In this document: positions 1 to 10,411 of the stretch, in pieces
Layout: every line of letters begins with the position of its first letter
How positions within the stretch are numbered: the stretch's first letter is position 1
Source: Stomorhina lunata
Taxonomy: Eukaryota; Arthropoda; Insecta; Diptera; Rhiniidae
DNA: 64,000 nt
NCBI GenBank assembly: GCA_933228675.1
Contig: OW121741.1
Coordinates: forward strand, 38,965,952-39,029,951
Direction of reading: 5' to 3'
The notes under the pieces: generated by a model
What the model was told of the DNA's origin: nothing
Database searches by the model: none
Seen by the model: only the letters and a program-made list of their open reading frames with translations
Program-made: the position numbers and the translations under genes

Positions 1-1380
1 CTATTTATATCTTTTTGAAGAAAATATTTGTTTATTAGCGAAGGATCATTGTCATCTTAAAAATAGTGAAATATTTGAGTATGATAATTAACTTTATATG
101 CACAAATTCATCACTTATATTTAAATAAACAGTGTAAAAATGCTACGGGGGCCAAACTTTTCAGAGTTTTTTAAGACTCGGTATTAATGCTTTATATACA
201 TGTTTAGTATCATTAGATCGGGAAAGACTAGGAGATTAGCACTAAGTAAAAGTTTTTTTTAAGTGCGTTACTTTTTTTACACTTTGTATCGTAAAACAAA
301 AAAAAATTGTTTTTCTGCTTTTTTAAGGAAAATATTTTTAATCTTTGATATTCTGTGGAAATGACATGGATAAAGATATTACAATGAAATTTTGTAGTAA
401 TGTAGACCAATAAGATGTAAAAGCAATAGACTAAAAAAAATTCCCAATTTTAACTTAAAAATTCCCCAATTCCCAACTGGGGAAAAAGGTGTTTCAAAAA
501 ATGAGTTTTTTTACAAATATGGCAACACTGTCTCTATTTGCAGCGCGTTTCAGAAAAAACTTTTCTAATCAATAACAGATATATTGGAAAATATGAACAT
601 TATAATTTTTTTCAAATCGGTGCTTTGCCTTTTGAGAAATTTTTGTTTAAACTAATTTTTTTTTTTACAAATTGCCATTTTTTGGAGAGGACATGTGCGA
701 GGACCAAAAGTCCAATTAGCAAGAAATTTGTTTTATACGCATTCTCATTATGTTTTCTTTTAAAAACTTTAAAAATCTTTTTATGTTTCTTAAGAAAATA
801 TTTTTTTATTAGTGAAAAAATATAGCTATCTTTTGGGGAAAAACTAAAAAAAAAGCGAAATTTTTTGTAAGTTTCAACTTTGAATATTTTTAACTTTTAA
901 ACAAAAGAAGATTTCTATAACTAACTTGCACAAAAATTATTCAGAATTTTATTACAAATTTAAAGAATATTCTTAAAAAATTTTTGGTCCTCAGATACGT
1001 CCACCAGATCAAAAAAAGCTTAAAAAAAGAGGTAAAAAATCAACCTAAAAATTCCTTTTTACCCAAATATCTCGAAATCCAAAGGAGATAACCTACACAT
1101 TTAAGCATATTTTTTGTAGATCTTCTCAAGGACAACTTAAGTTTAAAATTTCTTTTCAATCCATACATAAATGGATTTTTGGCGAATTTTTAAAAAAATC
1201 GAACACCCGAGGTGACCAACTTTGAAGGTCCATCAATCACTCTCCCGACCCCTCATGGACCAGTGCTTTTAAAAACCAACTCAAATACTCCTTGACTACC
1301 ACCATGTCAAATTTCATTCAAATATCTCCAGTCGTTCAAAAGTTACAGAATTATTTCCAAAAAAAAGCGTCCGTAAACCA
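1..1380. other. AT-rich intergenic DNA, no gene seen
   Basis: No convincing coding region, RNA gene or element boundary is visible. A short phrase (AAGAAAATATTT followed by TTATTAG) occurs near 18 and again near 793, which suggests an old local duplication. The open frames here are low-complexity and lack recognisable motifs. Confidence 0.5.
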
Positions 1381-2165
1381 CTGTGCGTCGCGAAATCGAT
1401 TCTCCTGCCGATTCTGAGACGATCGGTACAACTTGAATGGTATTCATGATCAGATTTGTGGAGTTTATATCAGATTTTAGGAAATCCTCCCACAAGGAAC
1501 GCTGTCAAATTTCATCACAATCGGTCCATAAACACCTGAGATATCGCTGAAACAATATTTACAAAATGTCAACAAAATTTCTTAGACACGTACTTTGGGC
1601 AATTTGCTGTACATCACAAGTAGTGTTTTGGCGGTATCTCAGTTGTTTATGGACCGCTTTTGATAAAATTTTATAATGTGCTTGGCGGGGGAATTTCCTA
1701 AAATCTGATATAAAATTTATGTATGTCCGTGCTCCAGGAGGATGGTTTTTCCTATTTCTGCATTTCATTGTTTCAACAAACATTCTCTAACGCGTACTTT
1801 GGGCAATTTGCGATACATCAAATTGAGTGTCTTGGCTGTATCTCAGTTGTTTATAGACCGATTTTGCTAAAATTTTACAGAGTGCTTTGGGGAACCATTT
1901 CCTACAATCTGATATATAATATATTATCACATGTACACCAGGAGTACCTTGTTTCTCTTATTATTTAAAAGTGTGTTTCAATCAAAAATTTTAAAATTTT
2001 CGTCCAATTTTTGGTATTTTTTCGATATTTTCGGTGTTTATAAACCGATTTTAATGAAATTTAATAGCGTTCATTGCGGGAGAATTTCCTAAAATCTGGT
2101 ATATAATTTATGTAGGTCCACCCTCCAGGGGCTTCAGAAACTTGATTTCAACAGACAGACAGACG

Positions 2166-2212
<47 letters not shown>

Positions 2213-2345
2213 GGACATCGCTTAATCGATTCTCCTTCCGATTCTGAGTCGATCGGTATAATTTTTATGGGGTCTACGATCACTAATAAAAAAATTACAA
2301 ACGGAATCACAAACTTATAATACCCTTTCACCTATTGGTGAAGGG
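1381..2345. repeat. Dispersed fly repeat with about 200 bp internal units and a (GACA)n tract
   Basis: Three diverged units share the phrases 'TGTTTATAGACCGATTTT' and 'TTTCCTAAAATCTGATATA' (around 1640-1700, 1840-1915 and 2030-2105). The last unit runs into a (GACA/GACG)n microsatellite at about 2152-2215, then 'GATTCTGAGTCGATCGGTAT' and the ending 'CCTTTCACCTATTGGTGAAG'. This arrangement, a GACA tract followed by a conserved tail, is common in fly dispersed repeats of unresolved class. The tail phrase also appears near 1405-1425 without the GACA tract. No protein is encoded; the - strand frame through the GACA tract is only a repeat of Cys/Leu/Ser/Val. Confidence 0.6.
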
Positions 2346-2348
2346 TAT

Positions 2349-2571
2349 AAAAAAGCGGCGGTTCACCTCATAACTCAGCTAGCCACTGGTTATTGAGTAT
2401 TAGGCTATGTAAAACTTCTCAAACTATTGCATTTGCCGTTCGGAGCCGGCGTTAAAACGTAGGTCCCTTTCAATGAGTCTAAAAATAAAATCGGATGCAG
2501 CTCATTGTCTGAGAGAAGTACCCCTTGTTCCAATTGGAATGTTGTCGGGGAATTATATATATATATAACAA
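2349..2571 (+). mobile_element. SINE, copy 1, 5'-truncated
   Basis: This is the body of the same SINE seen in full at 15799-16217 (opposite strand) and again near 31205-31466. It starts inside the body at a run of A followed by GCGGCGGTTCACCTC, so the tRNA-like head is missing. It ends in GGGGAATT followed by a (TA)n tail at about 2552-2567. The tail abuts a LINE fragment, so the LINE may have inserted into the TA tail or the reverse. Confidence 0.65.
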
Positions 2572-3504
2572 TTTCTCTCGGTTTATATCGAGCTTTCTCA
2601 GAGATCGCACTATAAGAGTTGTTATAGATGGGATATCGTCCGACGAGTTCAAGATTAATTCGGGGGTACCACAAGGCTCCGTTCTTTCTCCTACTCTATT
2701 TCTTATTTTTCCTAATGACCTTCTATGTCAAACTTCCAACCCTATCTACTCTTTTGCAGATGATAGCAACATCTGTCATTCGTATTCATTCAACTATAGA
2801 CCAAGCATGTTGGATATCAATTCCAAGAGGCAAACCATGAATGATACGCTAAATTCTGACCTTTCTACAATATCCAATTGGGGTCGTTCTAATAGTGTCG
2901 ATTTCAACGCTCGAAAGACCCAATGTTGTGTGTTAACACACAAACATGTTATGAACAATATTGCATCATCTGTAATTATGGGTGGTATAAATATTGAGGA
3001 ATCAGAAACTGTTGATGTTCTAGGCATGAAAATTCAGTGTAATGTCCGTTGGACTAATCACGTTTTTCAAGTGTCGAAAGAAGCATTCAAGTGTCTCGGC
3101 TTTCTTAAGCGGTGTAAGACATACTTCACTCCAACTGATCTCCTCAATATCTATTCCACTTATACCCGACCGAAAATGGAATACAACTCTCATGTATGGG
3201 CCGGTGCTTCAAAGTCTATTTTGGTGCTTCTCGTCAGTGTACAAGAGAGGGCGAAGGCGCTTATCGGTGACAGTAGAGTAGCCAATTCTATTGCCTCATC
3301 GTAGCATCGTTGTCATGTGGGTTGCGTTTCACTGTTCTATCGATACTATAATGGGTTGTGCTCAAACGAAATTAGGGATCTTGTTCCAGAAACCCGTACA
3401 TTTCTTCGTAGCACACGCAATTCAACAAGGGCTCAACCCTTTGTAGTCGATTTTCCAGTGGATCGCACGTATGTGCAATAAACTTCCTGCATCAGTCTTC
3501 CCCT
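2572..3504 (+). pseudogene. Jockey-like LINE, C-terminal half of reverse transcriptase (5'-truncated, interrupted)
   Basis: The open frame (2525-3304, joined upstream to SINE sequence) encodes the second half of a non-LTR reverse transcriptase: the SGVPQGSVLSP block, then an F-A-D-D active-site box, then the C-terminal thumb region ending in a QERAKALIGD-type motif. A stop at 3302 breaks the frame, but the downstream sequence still encodes LINE C-terminal residues up to 3504. There a Gypsy element interrupts it, and the remaining LINE end resumes after 12063. No endonuclease is present. The clade assignment (Jockey group) comes from motif style and is inference. Confidence 0.75.
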
Positions 3505-5153
3505 TGTGAGGTTCATTTAAATAATAAATTGTTAATTGGGTTTTATTTAAATTTAAAATATTTCAAATCAATATAGGTTTTGAAAAAAAATTTCAAATTT
3601 TTTTATTTCCTTCAAAAATTTTCATTTCCGTAAAATTTTTTAAAACTAAAAGTTTAAAAGGCTAATAAAATTTATTACAATTGTTATAAAGAATTTCTAA
3701 TATTAACGATAATTTTCTTAATATTAGTGGAAATCTATAAATAAGAAAAGGTAAAAATATAAGTATTTTGTAAAAATTTTATTATTAATTTCATCGTGTA
3801 ATTTAGGAATCTCTATTTTGCATGGGATCAAGTGAATCTTTAGTTCACTTAAAATTTGCAAATTATCATTCCGGATATAACAAATATCAAAAGACCTCAC
3901 AAGAATTCTAAAAGAAATTCAATCAGAACTTCGCTGATAGCATCATATATAGGACTTTATTTTATAAACCTGAAATATCTCCTAAATTAAACTAACGCTA
4001 AAGGACAAATTGTTTGAAGAATCTTAAAACTATTACTTATAAAAAAGCGAAAAACAAATCTTAAAACGGATCTTCTTAATAGCTGTAATTTATCATCAAA
4101 CACTCATCTTAAAACCAATTCGCAATTCAATATCTAACACTAATTTAAATAATACATAACTAATTTGAGCTTAAATTAATCTTTAAATTTCAATTTTAAC
4201 TATTTTTTATTTAAAACTATTCTTAACTTAATTTTATCTTAAATCTATTTTTTTTTTTTTTTTTAATTTAACTAAAATCCTAATTTAATTTCATTTTTTT
4301 TTTTTTAAATTCAATTTCTTAAATCTAATTTATCTTAAATCTATTTTTTTTAACTTAAATTAACTTGAATTTTATCTAATATTATGTAAATACACTTAAC
4401 ACTAATTTTCTTACACTAACTATACTTTCACACATACACTGACATATTTACCACATATACTTTACACTCAAATATAAACAGGATATTATAATTATATATC
4501 AATTGATCTTTTAAATAACAATTTAAGAATTTTAAAATCATCAATATTCGTCCTTGAACATCAGGCCTGCTGTCTTCGATGGATAATTCGGGTAAGTCCG
4601 ATAAATAAAATATAATTATAAAATATCCGCATATTTATTTACATATATAAAATGTCACTAAACAAATTAATTTTATTAGAATTTTGTTAATTATTAATTT
4701 TTTTTTTTTATATAATTTAATTTTTTTTTTTTTTTTTTTTTTTAAAAAATTGCAAAGTATGCACTTAATTTTTAATATTAATAAAATAGTTTAATTATTT
4801 AAATTTAATAATGATTAATTAATTTTTTTTTTTTTTATTCTACGAAAGGTTAATTCGTGTATAGTTAGGGAATCATTTTAGGGCTATTTTCTTATAAAAT
4901 TACAATAAAATAGTATGGTTGGGAGGGTAGAAGATATGAAAGAAATAACATCATCTTTCCTTGACATTAGTTCGAACAATTTTTTTTATTTTTTTTAGTT
5001 AATACTTAAGTTTAAGCTACCTTTTTAAATTTTGTTCGATTCTTAGTCTACTTTCAAAAGAGACAAGAACACCACCCCAAGCCCTGAGCACGGTCGGAAA
5101 AATAGGTAGCGCAGGTCTCTTAGGAAGTAGAGCAGGAAGCTTGAATCGTCACA
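3505..5153 (+). repeat. 5' LTR of the Gypsy element
   Basis: Long terminal repeat of about 1649 bp, TG...CA with terminal inverted TGTGA/TCACA. It is very AT-rich with several T-runs (for example 4244-4264 and 4723-4743). It matches 10412-12059 almost base for base. No clear core promoter could be picked out with confidence. Confidence 0.95.
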
Positions 5154-5162
5154 TAAATTTAA

Positions 5163-5180
5163 TGGCGCCCAACGTGGGGC
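5163..5180 (+). promoter_or_regulatory. Primer binding site, tRNA-Lys type
   Basis: TGGCGCCCAACGTGGGGC begins nine bases after the 5' LTR. It is complementary to the 3' end of insect tRNA-Lys (CTT), including the CCA. It would prime minus-strand DNA synthesis. The nine-base gap from the LTR is longer than in many elements. Confidence 0.85.
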
Positions 5181-5899
5181 ACAGCAGACACAGGTTTTAA
5201 AAGTATTTTTTTTAAACCAACAAAATAATTATAATAATATCTTGCTGTTGCTTCAACTACTCAGCTAAATTTGTATCAAATACTTTGATAAAACAAATAT
5301 TATTTTAACAACTAAGCTGATGTAATAAAAAAAAAATAAAACAATTTGCTTAATATTAACTATACTTTTTATTTTTCTCTTGTTATCAAGTTTTCTTTAA
5401 TATTTTGGATTTCAGATTTTGGTTAATTGAAATTTTGAACTAAATGTTTAAGAAAATTTATTCTTATTGTATGTTATTTTCGTTCGAGATTTTTGATCTC
5501 GAGTTATATTGAGATCTTACTCACGAAATACATACATTGTCTTTCTTTTGGTGATATTCTCTTTAAAAATTTTTGCTTAATTGTTATTGTGATTGGGATT
5601 TCTGTTATTTGAAAATTTATTCGGATATGTACCCTCACATAATTATTGAGAATCAGCTTCATATATATTTTTCTTTAAACTTTTAAGATGAGATTTTTTT
5701 TTTATTGACGTTTATATGTTAATAACTCTTTTAAAAGTTTAATAAATTATTATTTCATTTAATTTTTATTTTGGTATGAACTTAAGTCAATATTATTTTT
5801 TTTATTTGATTCCTAACTATACCATGTTTTAACCAAGTAGTAGAATATTTATATAATTAGTGATTTTATTTTTTTTTTTGAAATTTTGAAACTTTAAAC
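5181..5899 (+). other. Untranslated leader of the Gypsy element
   Basis: About 720 bp between the primer site and the gag start, AT-rich, with no long open frame. Packaging signals are expected here in this class, but none can be recognised by eye. Confidence 0.6.
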
Positions 5900-7096
5900 A
5901 TGCCGATAACGCGTAGCCAAGAAAACTTAGCTAATATAAACGAGCCTTCTAATGTTAGTTTTACGATTGATATGGAATCATCAAACGCTAACAATACTAT
6001 TTCAACTCGTTCTGGTCGTAAGCGAACTGAACATAGGACTCAAAATAGTACTACAAATAATTCGCAAAATAATAGTGAAAACAATGATGTGCGCATTCGA
6101 CAAATTGTAACTGAAACTTTAGAACCATTTAGGAATGAAATGTTAGGATTGATATCAAATGAACTGACATCATTAATACAAAATTTTAACATTCGTTCTA
6201 ATGATAATCAACAAAATGTGACTCCCCGACAACAACAATTTATAAATTCATCCACTGGACATAACGCTAATTCAGACCAAGAGCCATTTCTGGCTGAAAA
6301 AGTTCTAAACATAATTCGAAATTGGCGAATAAAATTTACTGGACATGACGACCAAATGACAGTCGACGAGTTTATATATCGCGTGAACATACTGACGACG
6401 AACAATCTTCGAGGAGATTTTGATGTTTTGTGCAAACATGCACACAGCCTCTTTGAAGGTAAAGCCCTCGAATGGTATTGGAGATACCACCGACAGACTT
6501 ATGACATGGACTGGCATTCACTTACGACTGCTTTACGCAATCAATATAAGGATGACCGTACAGACTTTGACATCCTTGACGATATACGTAGACGAAGACA
6601 AAAACATAACGAAAATTTTGACGAATTTTTAGACTCAATTTCGACAATGACAGATCGATTAAAGACACAAATTACTGACCGAGACTTATGCGAAATTTTA
6701 CTACGAAATTTAAAGACAGAAATTCGACACGAACTGTTACATTTAGAGATTTCTAGTGTATCCCAACTTCGTAAAGAAGTTAGGAAACACGAAAAATTTA
6801 TGCGGGATTTGTATTCAAATGAATCTCGAAGAACTAATAAAGGACGAATTTCGGAAATCGATAACGACAAGGACCATGTCATTACAGAAACCGAGACAGA
6901 TGAAATTTGTGCTTTTCAAACAAAATTAATATGTTGGAACTGCGACAAAGAAGGACATACATATTTTGACTGTATGGAATTAAGACGAATATTTTGTTAT
7001 GGTTGTGGTTTGAAGGACATATTTAAACCAAATTGTAAAAAGTGTAATAAGAATATTTCGGGAAACGGACAGAAGGATGTTCGACGGACGGACTAG
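5900..7096 (+). CDS. gag: Gag polyprotein of the Gypsy element
   Basis: A 398-residue structural protein that would form the virus-like particle and bind element RNA. The N-terminal 100 residues are polar and rich in Asn/Ser. The middle (about residues 140-290) carries the retrotransposon gag capsid pattern, with an 'ALEWYWRY' block and an 'NFDEFLDSI' block. A CCHC zinc knuckle with spacing C-x2-C-x4-H-x4-C lies at residues 345-358. A second Cys cluster follows at 366-382 (C-x2-C-x9-C-x2-C), in which the usual His position is Ile. The ATG at 5900 is the first in frame. The stop at 7094 lies inside the loop of a predicted frameshift hairpin. Confidence 0.93.
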   Translation: MPITRSQENLANINEPSNVSFTIDMESSNANNTISTRSGRKRTEHRTQNSTTNNSQNNSENNDVRIRQIVTETLEPFRNEMLGLISNELTSLIQNFNIRSNDNQQNVTPRQQQFINSSTGHNANSDQEPFLAEKVLNIIRNWRIKFTGHDDQMTVDEFIYRVNILTTNNLRGDFDVLCKHAHSLFEGKALEWYWRYHRQTYDMDWHSLTTALRNQYKDDRTDFDILDDIRRRRQKHNENFDEFLDSISTMTDRLKTQITDRDLCEILLRNLKTEIRHELLHLEISSVSQLRKEVRKHEKFMRDLYSNESRRTNKGRISEIDNDKDHVITETETDEICAFQTKLICWNCDKEGHTYFDCMELRRIFCYGCGLKDIFKPNCKKCNKNISGNGQKDVRRTD

Positions 7097-10000
7097 GAAC
7101 ATCCTTGGACAATGTAAATGATATTAACAAAATACACCCACTGATGAAACCATATCATATTCGTTTGGCTGAATATAAAAAAGTTCGTGCCAGAATTTTT
7201 GGCGAAACCAAACTTAGTAGATCTTCCAAACGGATTAGAGATTTTTATAGAAAAATAAAGAAATACAAAATTTTTACAATTTCCCCAATAATTTCACAGG
7301 AATATGATAGTAGACCATATGTAAATTTAAAAGTTAATAATAAATTTTATTTGGCTCTTTTAGATAGCGGTGCGAATAAAAGTGTAATAGGCGGAAATTT
7401 AGCAATTGAAATTCAAAGTGAACCTCAATTTAAGAAATGTTTAGGCAATGTACGAACTGCAGATGGACAGAGACAAAACGTACTTGGAACAGCAACTTTA
7501 GACGTAACTTTTCAGGGACAGACAAAACATTTTGAATTTTTAGTGGTACCGACAATAAAACAAGACCTAATTTGTGGTTTTGACTTTTGGACAGACTTCG
7601 GACTCAAAATTTCATTGCCTGTGCTTGGTGAAATCGATTGTGTCGAGACTGACCCAGACAAACTTAAACTTACTGTTGACCAAAGACAGAGACTTGATAA
7701 AATAATTGCAACGTTTCCTAATTCTGATGTAGATGGTTTAGGTTGCACTACTTTAATTGAACATTCTATTGATACGGGAAATGCAAAGCCCATAAAACAA
7801 CGCTACTATCCAATATCACCAGCTGTAGAAAAGCAGTTGTGTGGGGAATTAGATCGAATGATTTCTCTTGGAGTTATTGAGGAAGCTCCGAACTCTTCTT
7901 GGTCTTCACCAACTGTCGTTGTTGCCAAACCTGGAAAAATTAGAATGTGTGTCGACAGCCGTAAATTGAACTCCGTGACAGTAAAGGACGCTTACCCAAT
8001 ACCGAACATAGACGGAATTTTATCGAGACTTCCTCCAGTTTATATTATTTCAAAAATTGATTTGAAAGATGCTTTCTGGCAAATCAAACTGGAGGAAAGC
8101 TCAAAACCAAAGACAGCTTTCACAGTTCCTAATCGGCCATTGTATCAATTTACAAGAATGCCGTTTGGACTGTGTAATGCACCGCAGACGTTGTGCCGAC
8201 TAATGGACATGGTCATTCCGTACAATTTGAAAACACATGTATTTGTGTACCTTGATGACTTACTTGTTGTTTCACAGACTTTCGACGAACATTTGACACA
8301 CTTGATGGAGGTAGCAATAAATCTTCGAAAAGCTGGTTTGACAATAAATGTAAATAAAAGTAGTTTTGCACTAAGCCGTGTTAAGTATTTGGGTTATGTA
8401 GTTGGGAACGGTACGTTGCAAGTAGACAATGACAAAGTTAGGGCAATACAAGACTTCCCTGTACCAAAATCTATAAGACATTTAAGACGATTTTTAGGCA
8501 TGACTGGTTGGTATAGGAGATTTATACAAGACTATTCGACTTTAACTTTTCCTTTGACAGAACTGTTGACTAAAAAGAAGACTTTTGTTTGGACGGACCA
8601 AGCTCAAGAAGCTTTTGAGAAACTGAAGACAAGACTGACTTCTGCTCCTTTACTCATTCATCCCAATTATAATAAGCCTTTCATTTTGCAATGCGATGCT
8701 AGTACTTTTGGAGTGGGTGCAGTTTTGGCGCAGAAAGACGATGACGGGACAGAGAGACCAATTGCTTATATGTCTCATAAGCTCAATAAAGCTCAAAGAA
8801 ACTACACTATTACGGAACTAGAATGTCTAGCTGTAGTATTGGCAATAAAGAAGTATCGGTCCTACATTGAAGGTATGGAATTCAAAGTAGTAACCGATCA
8901 TGCTAGTTTAAAGTGGCTTATGGGTCAGCGGGATCTTTCTGGTCGGTTAGCTCGATGGGCGTTAAAACTTCAGGGTTTCAATTTTACTATAGAGCACCGA
9001 AGCGGCAGAGAAAATGTTGTCCCAGATGCACTTTCAAGGGCTCATGAAGGTGAAGAGTTCTTGAGCTCTATTGAGTTGGAGACGTTGCCAGTGATTGATC
9101 TTGACTCGGACGCTTTTAACAGTGACGAATATTCTAAATTACGAAACGATTTGCAAAATTCAGGTTTACCAGACTTTAAAATTATTGACAATTACATTTA
9201 CAAAAGAACTGACTTTTCTTCTGGCGAGTCGGACGAATCAAATTTGTGGAAATTATATGTACCGACAGAATTGAGACGGGACATAATTTATTCGGCACAT
9301 GACACTCCTTCATCAGCACATGGTGGTATTGGCAAGACTATTGAACGGATACGACGATATTTCTATTGGCCTAGACTGGTTACTGACGTTAAGGATTATA
9401 TTCAAAATTGTATACTTTGTAAGACTTCTAAGACACCGACAAACATTTTACGACCACCATTAGGTGATATGGTAGAGACTGAACGACCTTTCCAAAGACT
9501 CTACATAGACTTGATAGGACCATTTCCAAGGACGAAAAAAGGACACATCGGACTTTTAATAGTATTAGACCATTTTTCAAAATTCACTTTTCTAAAACCT
9601 CTTAAAAAATTTATTGTAAAGGACATTATAAATTATTTAAGTAGTGATATTTTTTGTTGTTATGGGGTACCGGAAATTTTAGTTTCAGATAATGGTTCAC
9701 AATTCAAAAGCAAAGATTTTGAATTTTTTTTGAAAAAGTATGGAGTACAACATATGTTTACTGCGTTTTACAGTCCACAAGCGAATGCAAGTGAAAGAGT
9801 TAATCGTTGCATTAATGAAGCACTTCGTTCTTATATAAGAAAAGATCAGCGGGAATGGGATTTGTATACAGACAGCATAAATTGTTCACTCAGAAATAGT
9901 ATTCATCAATCTATTGGTAGGACCCCATATCAAGTTGTTTTTGGCCAAACTATGGTGACTCACGGAAAAGATTACAAACTTTTGAGAAGACTTAACCTTT

Positions 10001-10323
10001 TGGCAGACAGTGACTCCATAATAGAAAGGAAGGACGAATTTTCTTTAGTACGGGACAAAATTAAAAATTTTATGAAAAAAGCTTATGACAAAAATGTTCG
10101 GATATACAATTTACGCTCTCGGACAAAAGATTTTTCGATTGGGCAATTAGTAATAAGACGCAATTTTATACAAAGCTCCAAAATTGACCATTTTAATTCT
10201 AAATTAGCTCCTGTTGGTATTCAAGCTAAAGTTTTGCGAAAAATAGGACAAATAAATTATGAGTTACAAGACGTGGACAGCGGCAATATTGGAGTGTATC
10301 ATGGCAAAGACATTTGGACTTGA
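7051..10323 (+). CDS. pol: Pol polyprotein: protease, reverse transcriptase, RNase H, integrase
   Basis: The open frame runs from just after a stop at 7048 to TGA at 10321. There is no ATG near its start, so it is probably made by -1 frameshifting from gag. Residue numbers here are counted from 7105. An aspartic protease DSG triad is at 87-89. The reverse transcriptase has a YLDD box at 382-385. RNase H has the 'CDAS' and 'TDHASLKWL' blocks. The integrase has an HHCC zinc site followed by D802, D862 and E897; D862 and E897 have 34 residues between them, the usual D,D35E spacing. The order RT-RNase H-integrase is Ty3/Gypsy type. There are no internal stops, so the copy looks capable of coding. 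No chromodomain was recognised at the C-terminus. Confidence 0.95.
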   Translation, partial: EYFGKRTEGCSTDGLGTSLDNVNDINKIHPLMKPYHIRLAEYKKVRARIFGETKLSRSSKRIRDFYRKIKKYKIFTISPIISQEYDSRPYVNLKVNNKFYLALLDSGANKSVIGGNLAIEIQSEPQFKKCLGNVRTADGQRQNVLGTATLDVTFQGQTKHFEFLVVPTIKQDLICGFDFWTDFGLKISLPVLGEIDCVETDPDKLKLTVDQRQRLDKIIATFPNSDVDGLGCTTLIEHSIDTGNAKPIKQRYYPISPAVEKQLCGELDRMISLGVIEEAPNSSWSSPTVVVAKPGKIRMCVDSRKLNSVTVKDAYPIPNIDGILSRLPPVYIISKIDLKDAFWQIKLEESSKPKTAFTVPNRPLYQFTRMPFGLCNAPQTLCRLMDMVIPYNLKTHVFVYLDDLLVVSQTFDEHLTHLMEVAINLRKAGLTINVNKSSFALSRVKYLGYVVGNGTLQVDNDKVRAIQDFPVPKSIRHLRRFLGMTGWYRRFIQDYSTLTFPLTELLTKKKTFVWTDQAQEAFEKLKTRLTSAPLLIHPNYNKPFILQCDASTFGVGAVLAQKDDDGTERPIAYMSHKLNKAQRNYTITELECLAVVLAIKKYRSYIEGMEFKVVTDHASLKWLMGQRDLSGRLARWALKLQGFNFTIEHRSGRENVVPDALSRAHEGEEFLSSIELETLPVIDLDSDAFNSDEYSKLRNDLQNSGLPDFKIIDNYIYKRTDFSSGESDESNLWKLYVPTELRRDIIYSAHDTPSSAHGGIGKTIERIRRYFYWPRLVTDVKDYIQNCILCKTSKTPTNILRPPLGDMVETERPFQRLYIDLIGPFPRTKKGHIGLLIVLDHFSKFTFLKPLKKFIVKDIINYLSSDIFCCYGVPEILVSDNGSQFKSKDFEFFLKKYGVQHMFTAFYSPQANASERVNRCINEALRSYIRKDQREWDLYTDSINCSLRNSIHQSIGRTPYQVVFGQTMVTHGKDYKLLRRLNLLADSDSIIERKDEFSLVRDKIKNFMKKAYDKNVRIYNLRSRTKDFSIGQLVIRRNFIQSSKIDHFNSKLAPVGIQAKVLRKIGQINYELQDVDSGNIGVYHGKDIWT
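7060..7106 (+). promoter_or_regulatory. -1 ribosomal frameshift cassette between gag and pol
   Basis: A G GGA AAC heptamer at 7060-7066 is split exactly as X XXY YYZ in the gag frame. Six bases later a perfect 9 bp stem follows: AAGGATGTT (7073-7081) pairs with AACATCCTT (7098-7106) around a 16-base loop that contains the gag stop. Pol lies in the -1 frame and is open from 7051, so a slip here would make Gag-Pol. Heptamer, spacer length and stem all match the classic -1 frameshift design. The signal is seen directly; the function is inferred. Confidence 0.85.
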
Positions 10324-10411
10324 CTTTATTTGTTTTTGAATTCCTTTAATTGACCTTTTACAGATCCAGTCCTTTGTAATGTTTGCACATTCCAGATAGC
10401 TGTATCTGTTT
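10324..10411 (+). other. pol-LTR junction: small hairpin, no clear polypurine tract
   Basis: Just before the 3' LTR, where a polypurine tract is expected, the sequence is pyrimidine-rich and mixed. It contains the inverted repeat CAGATA (10393-10398) / TATCTG (10403-10408) with a 4-base loop, ending three bases from the LTR. Confidence 0.55.

Noticed and set aside
2134..2331. Frame with repeated Val-Cys-Leu-Ser.
   Set aside because: It is the (GACA)n microsatellite read on the - strand.
7105..7110. A separate start for pol at 7105.
   Set aside because: The codon there is TTG. The frame is open further upstream, and a -1 frameshift signal explains expression better.
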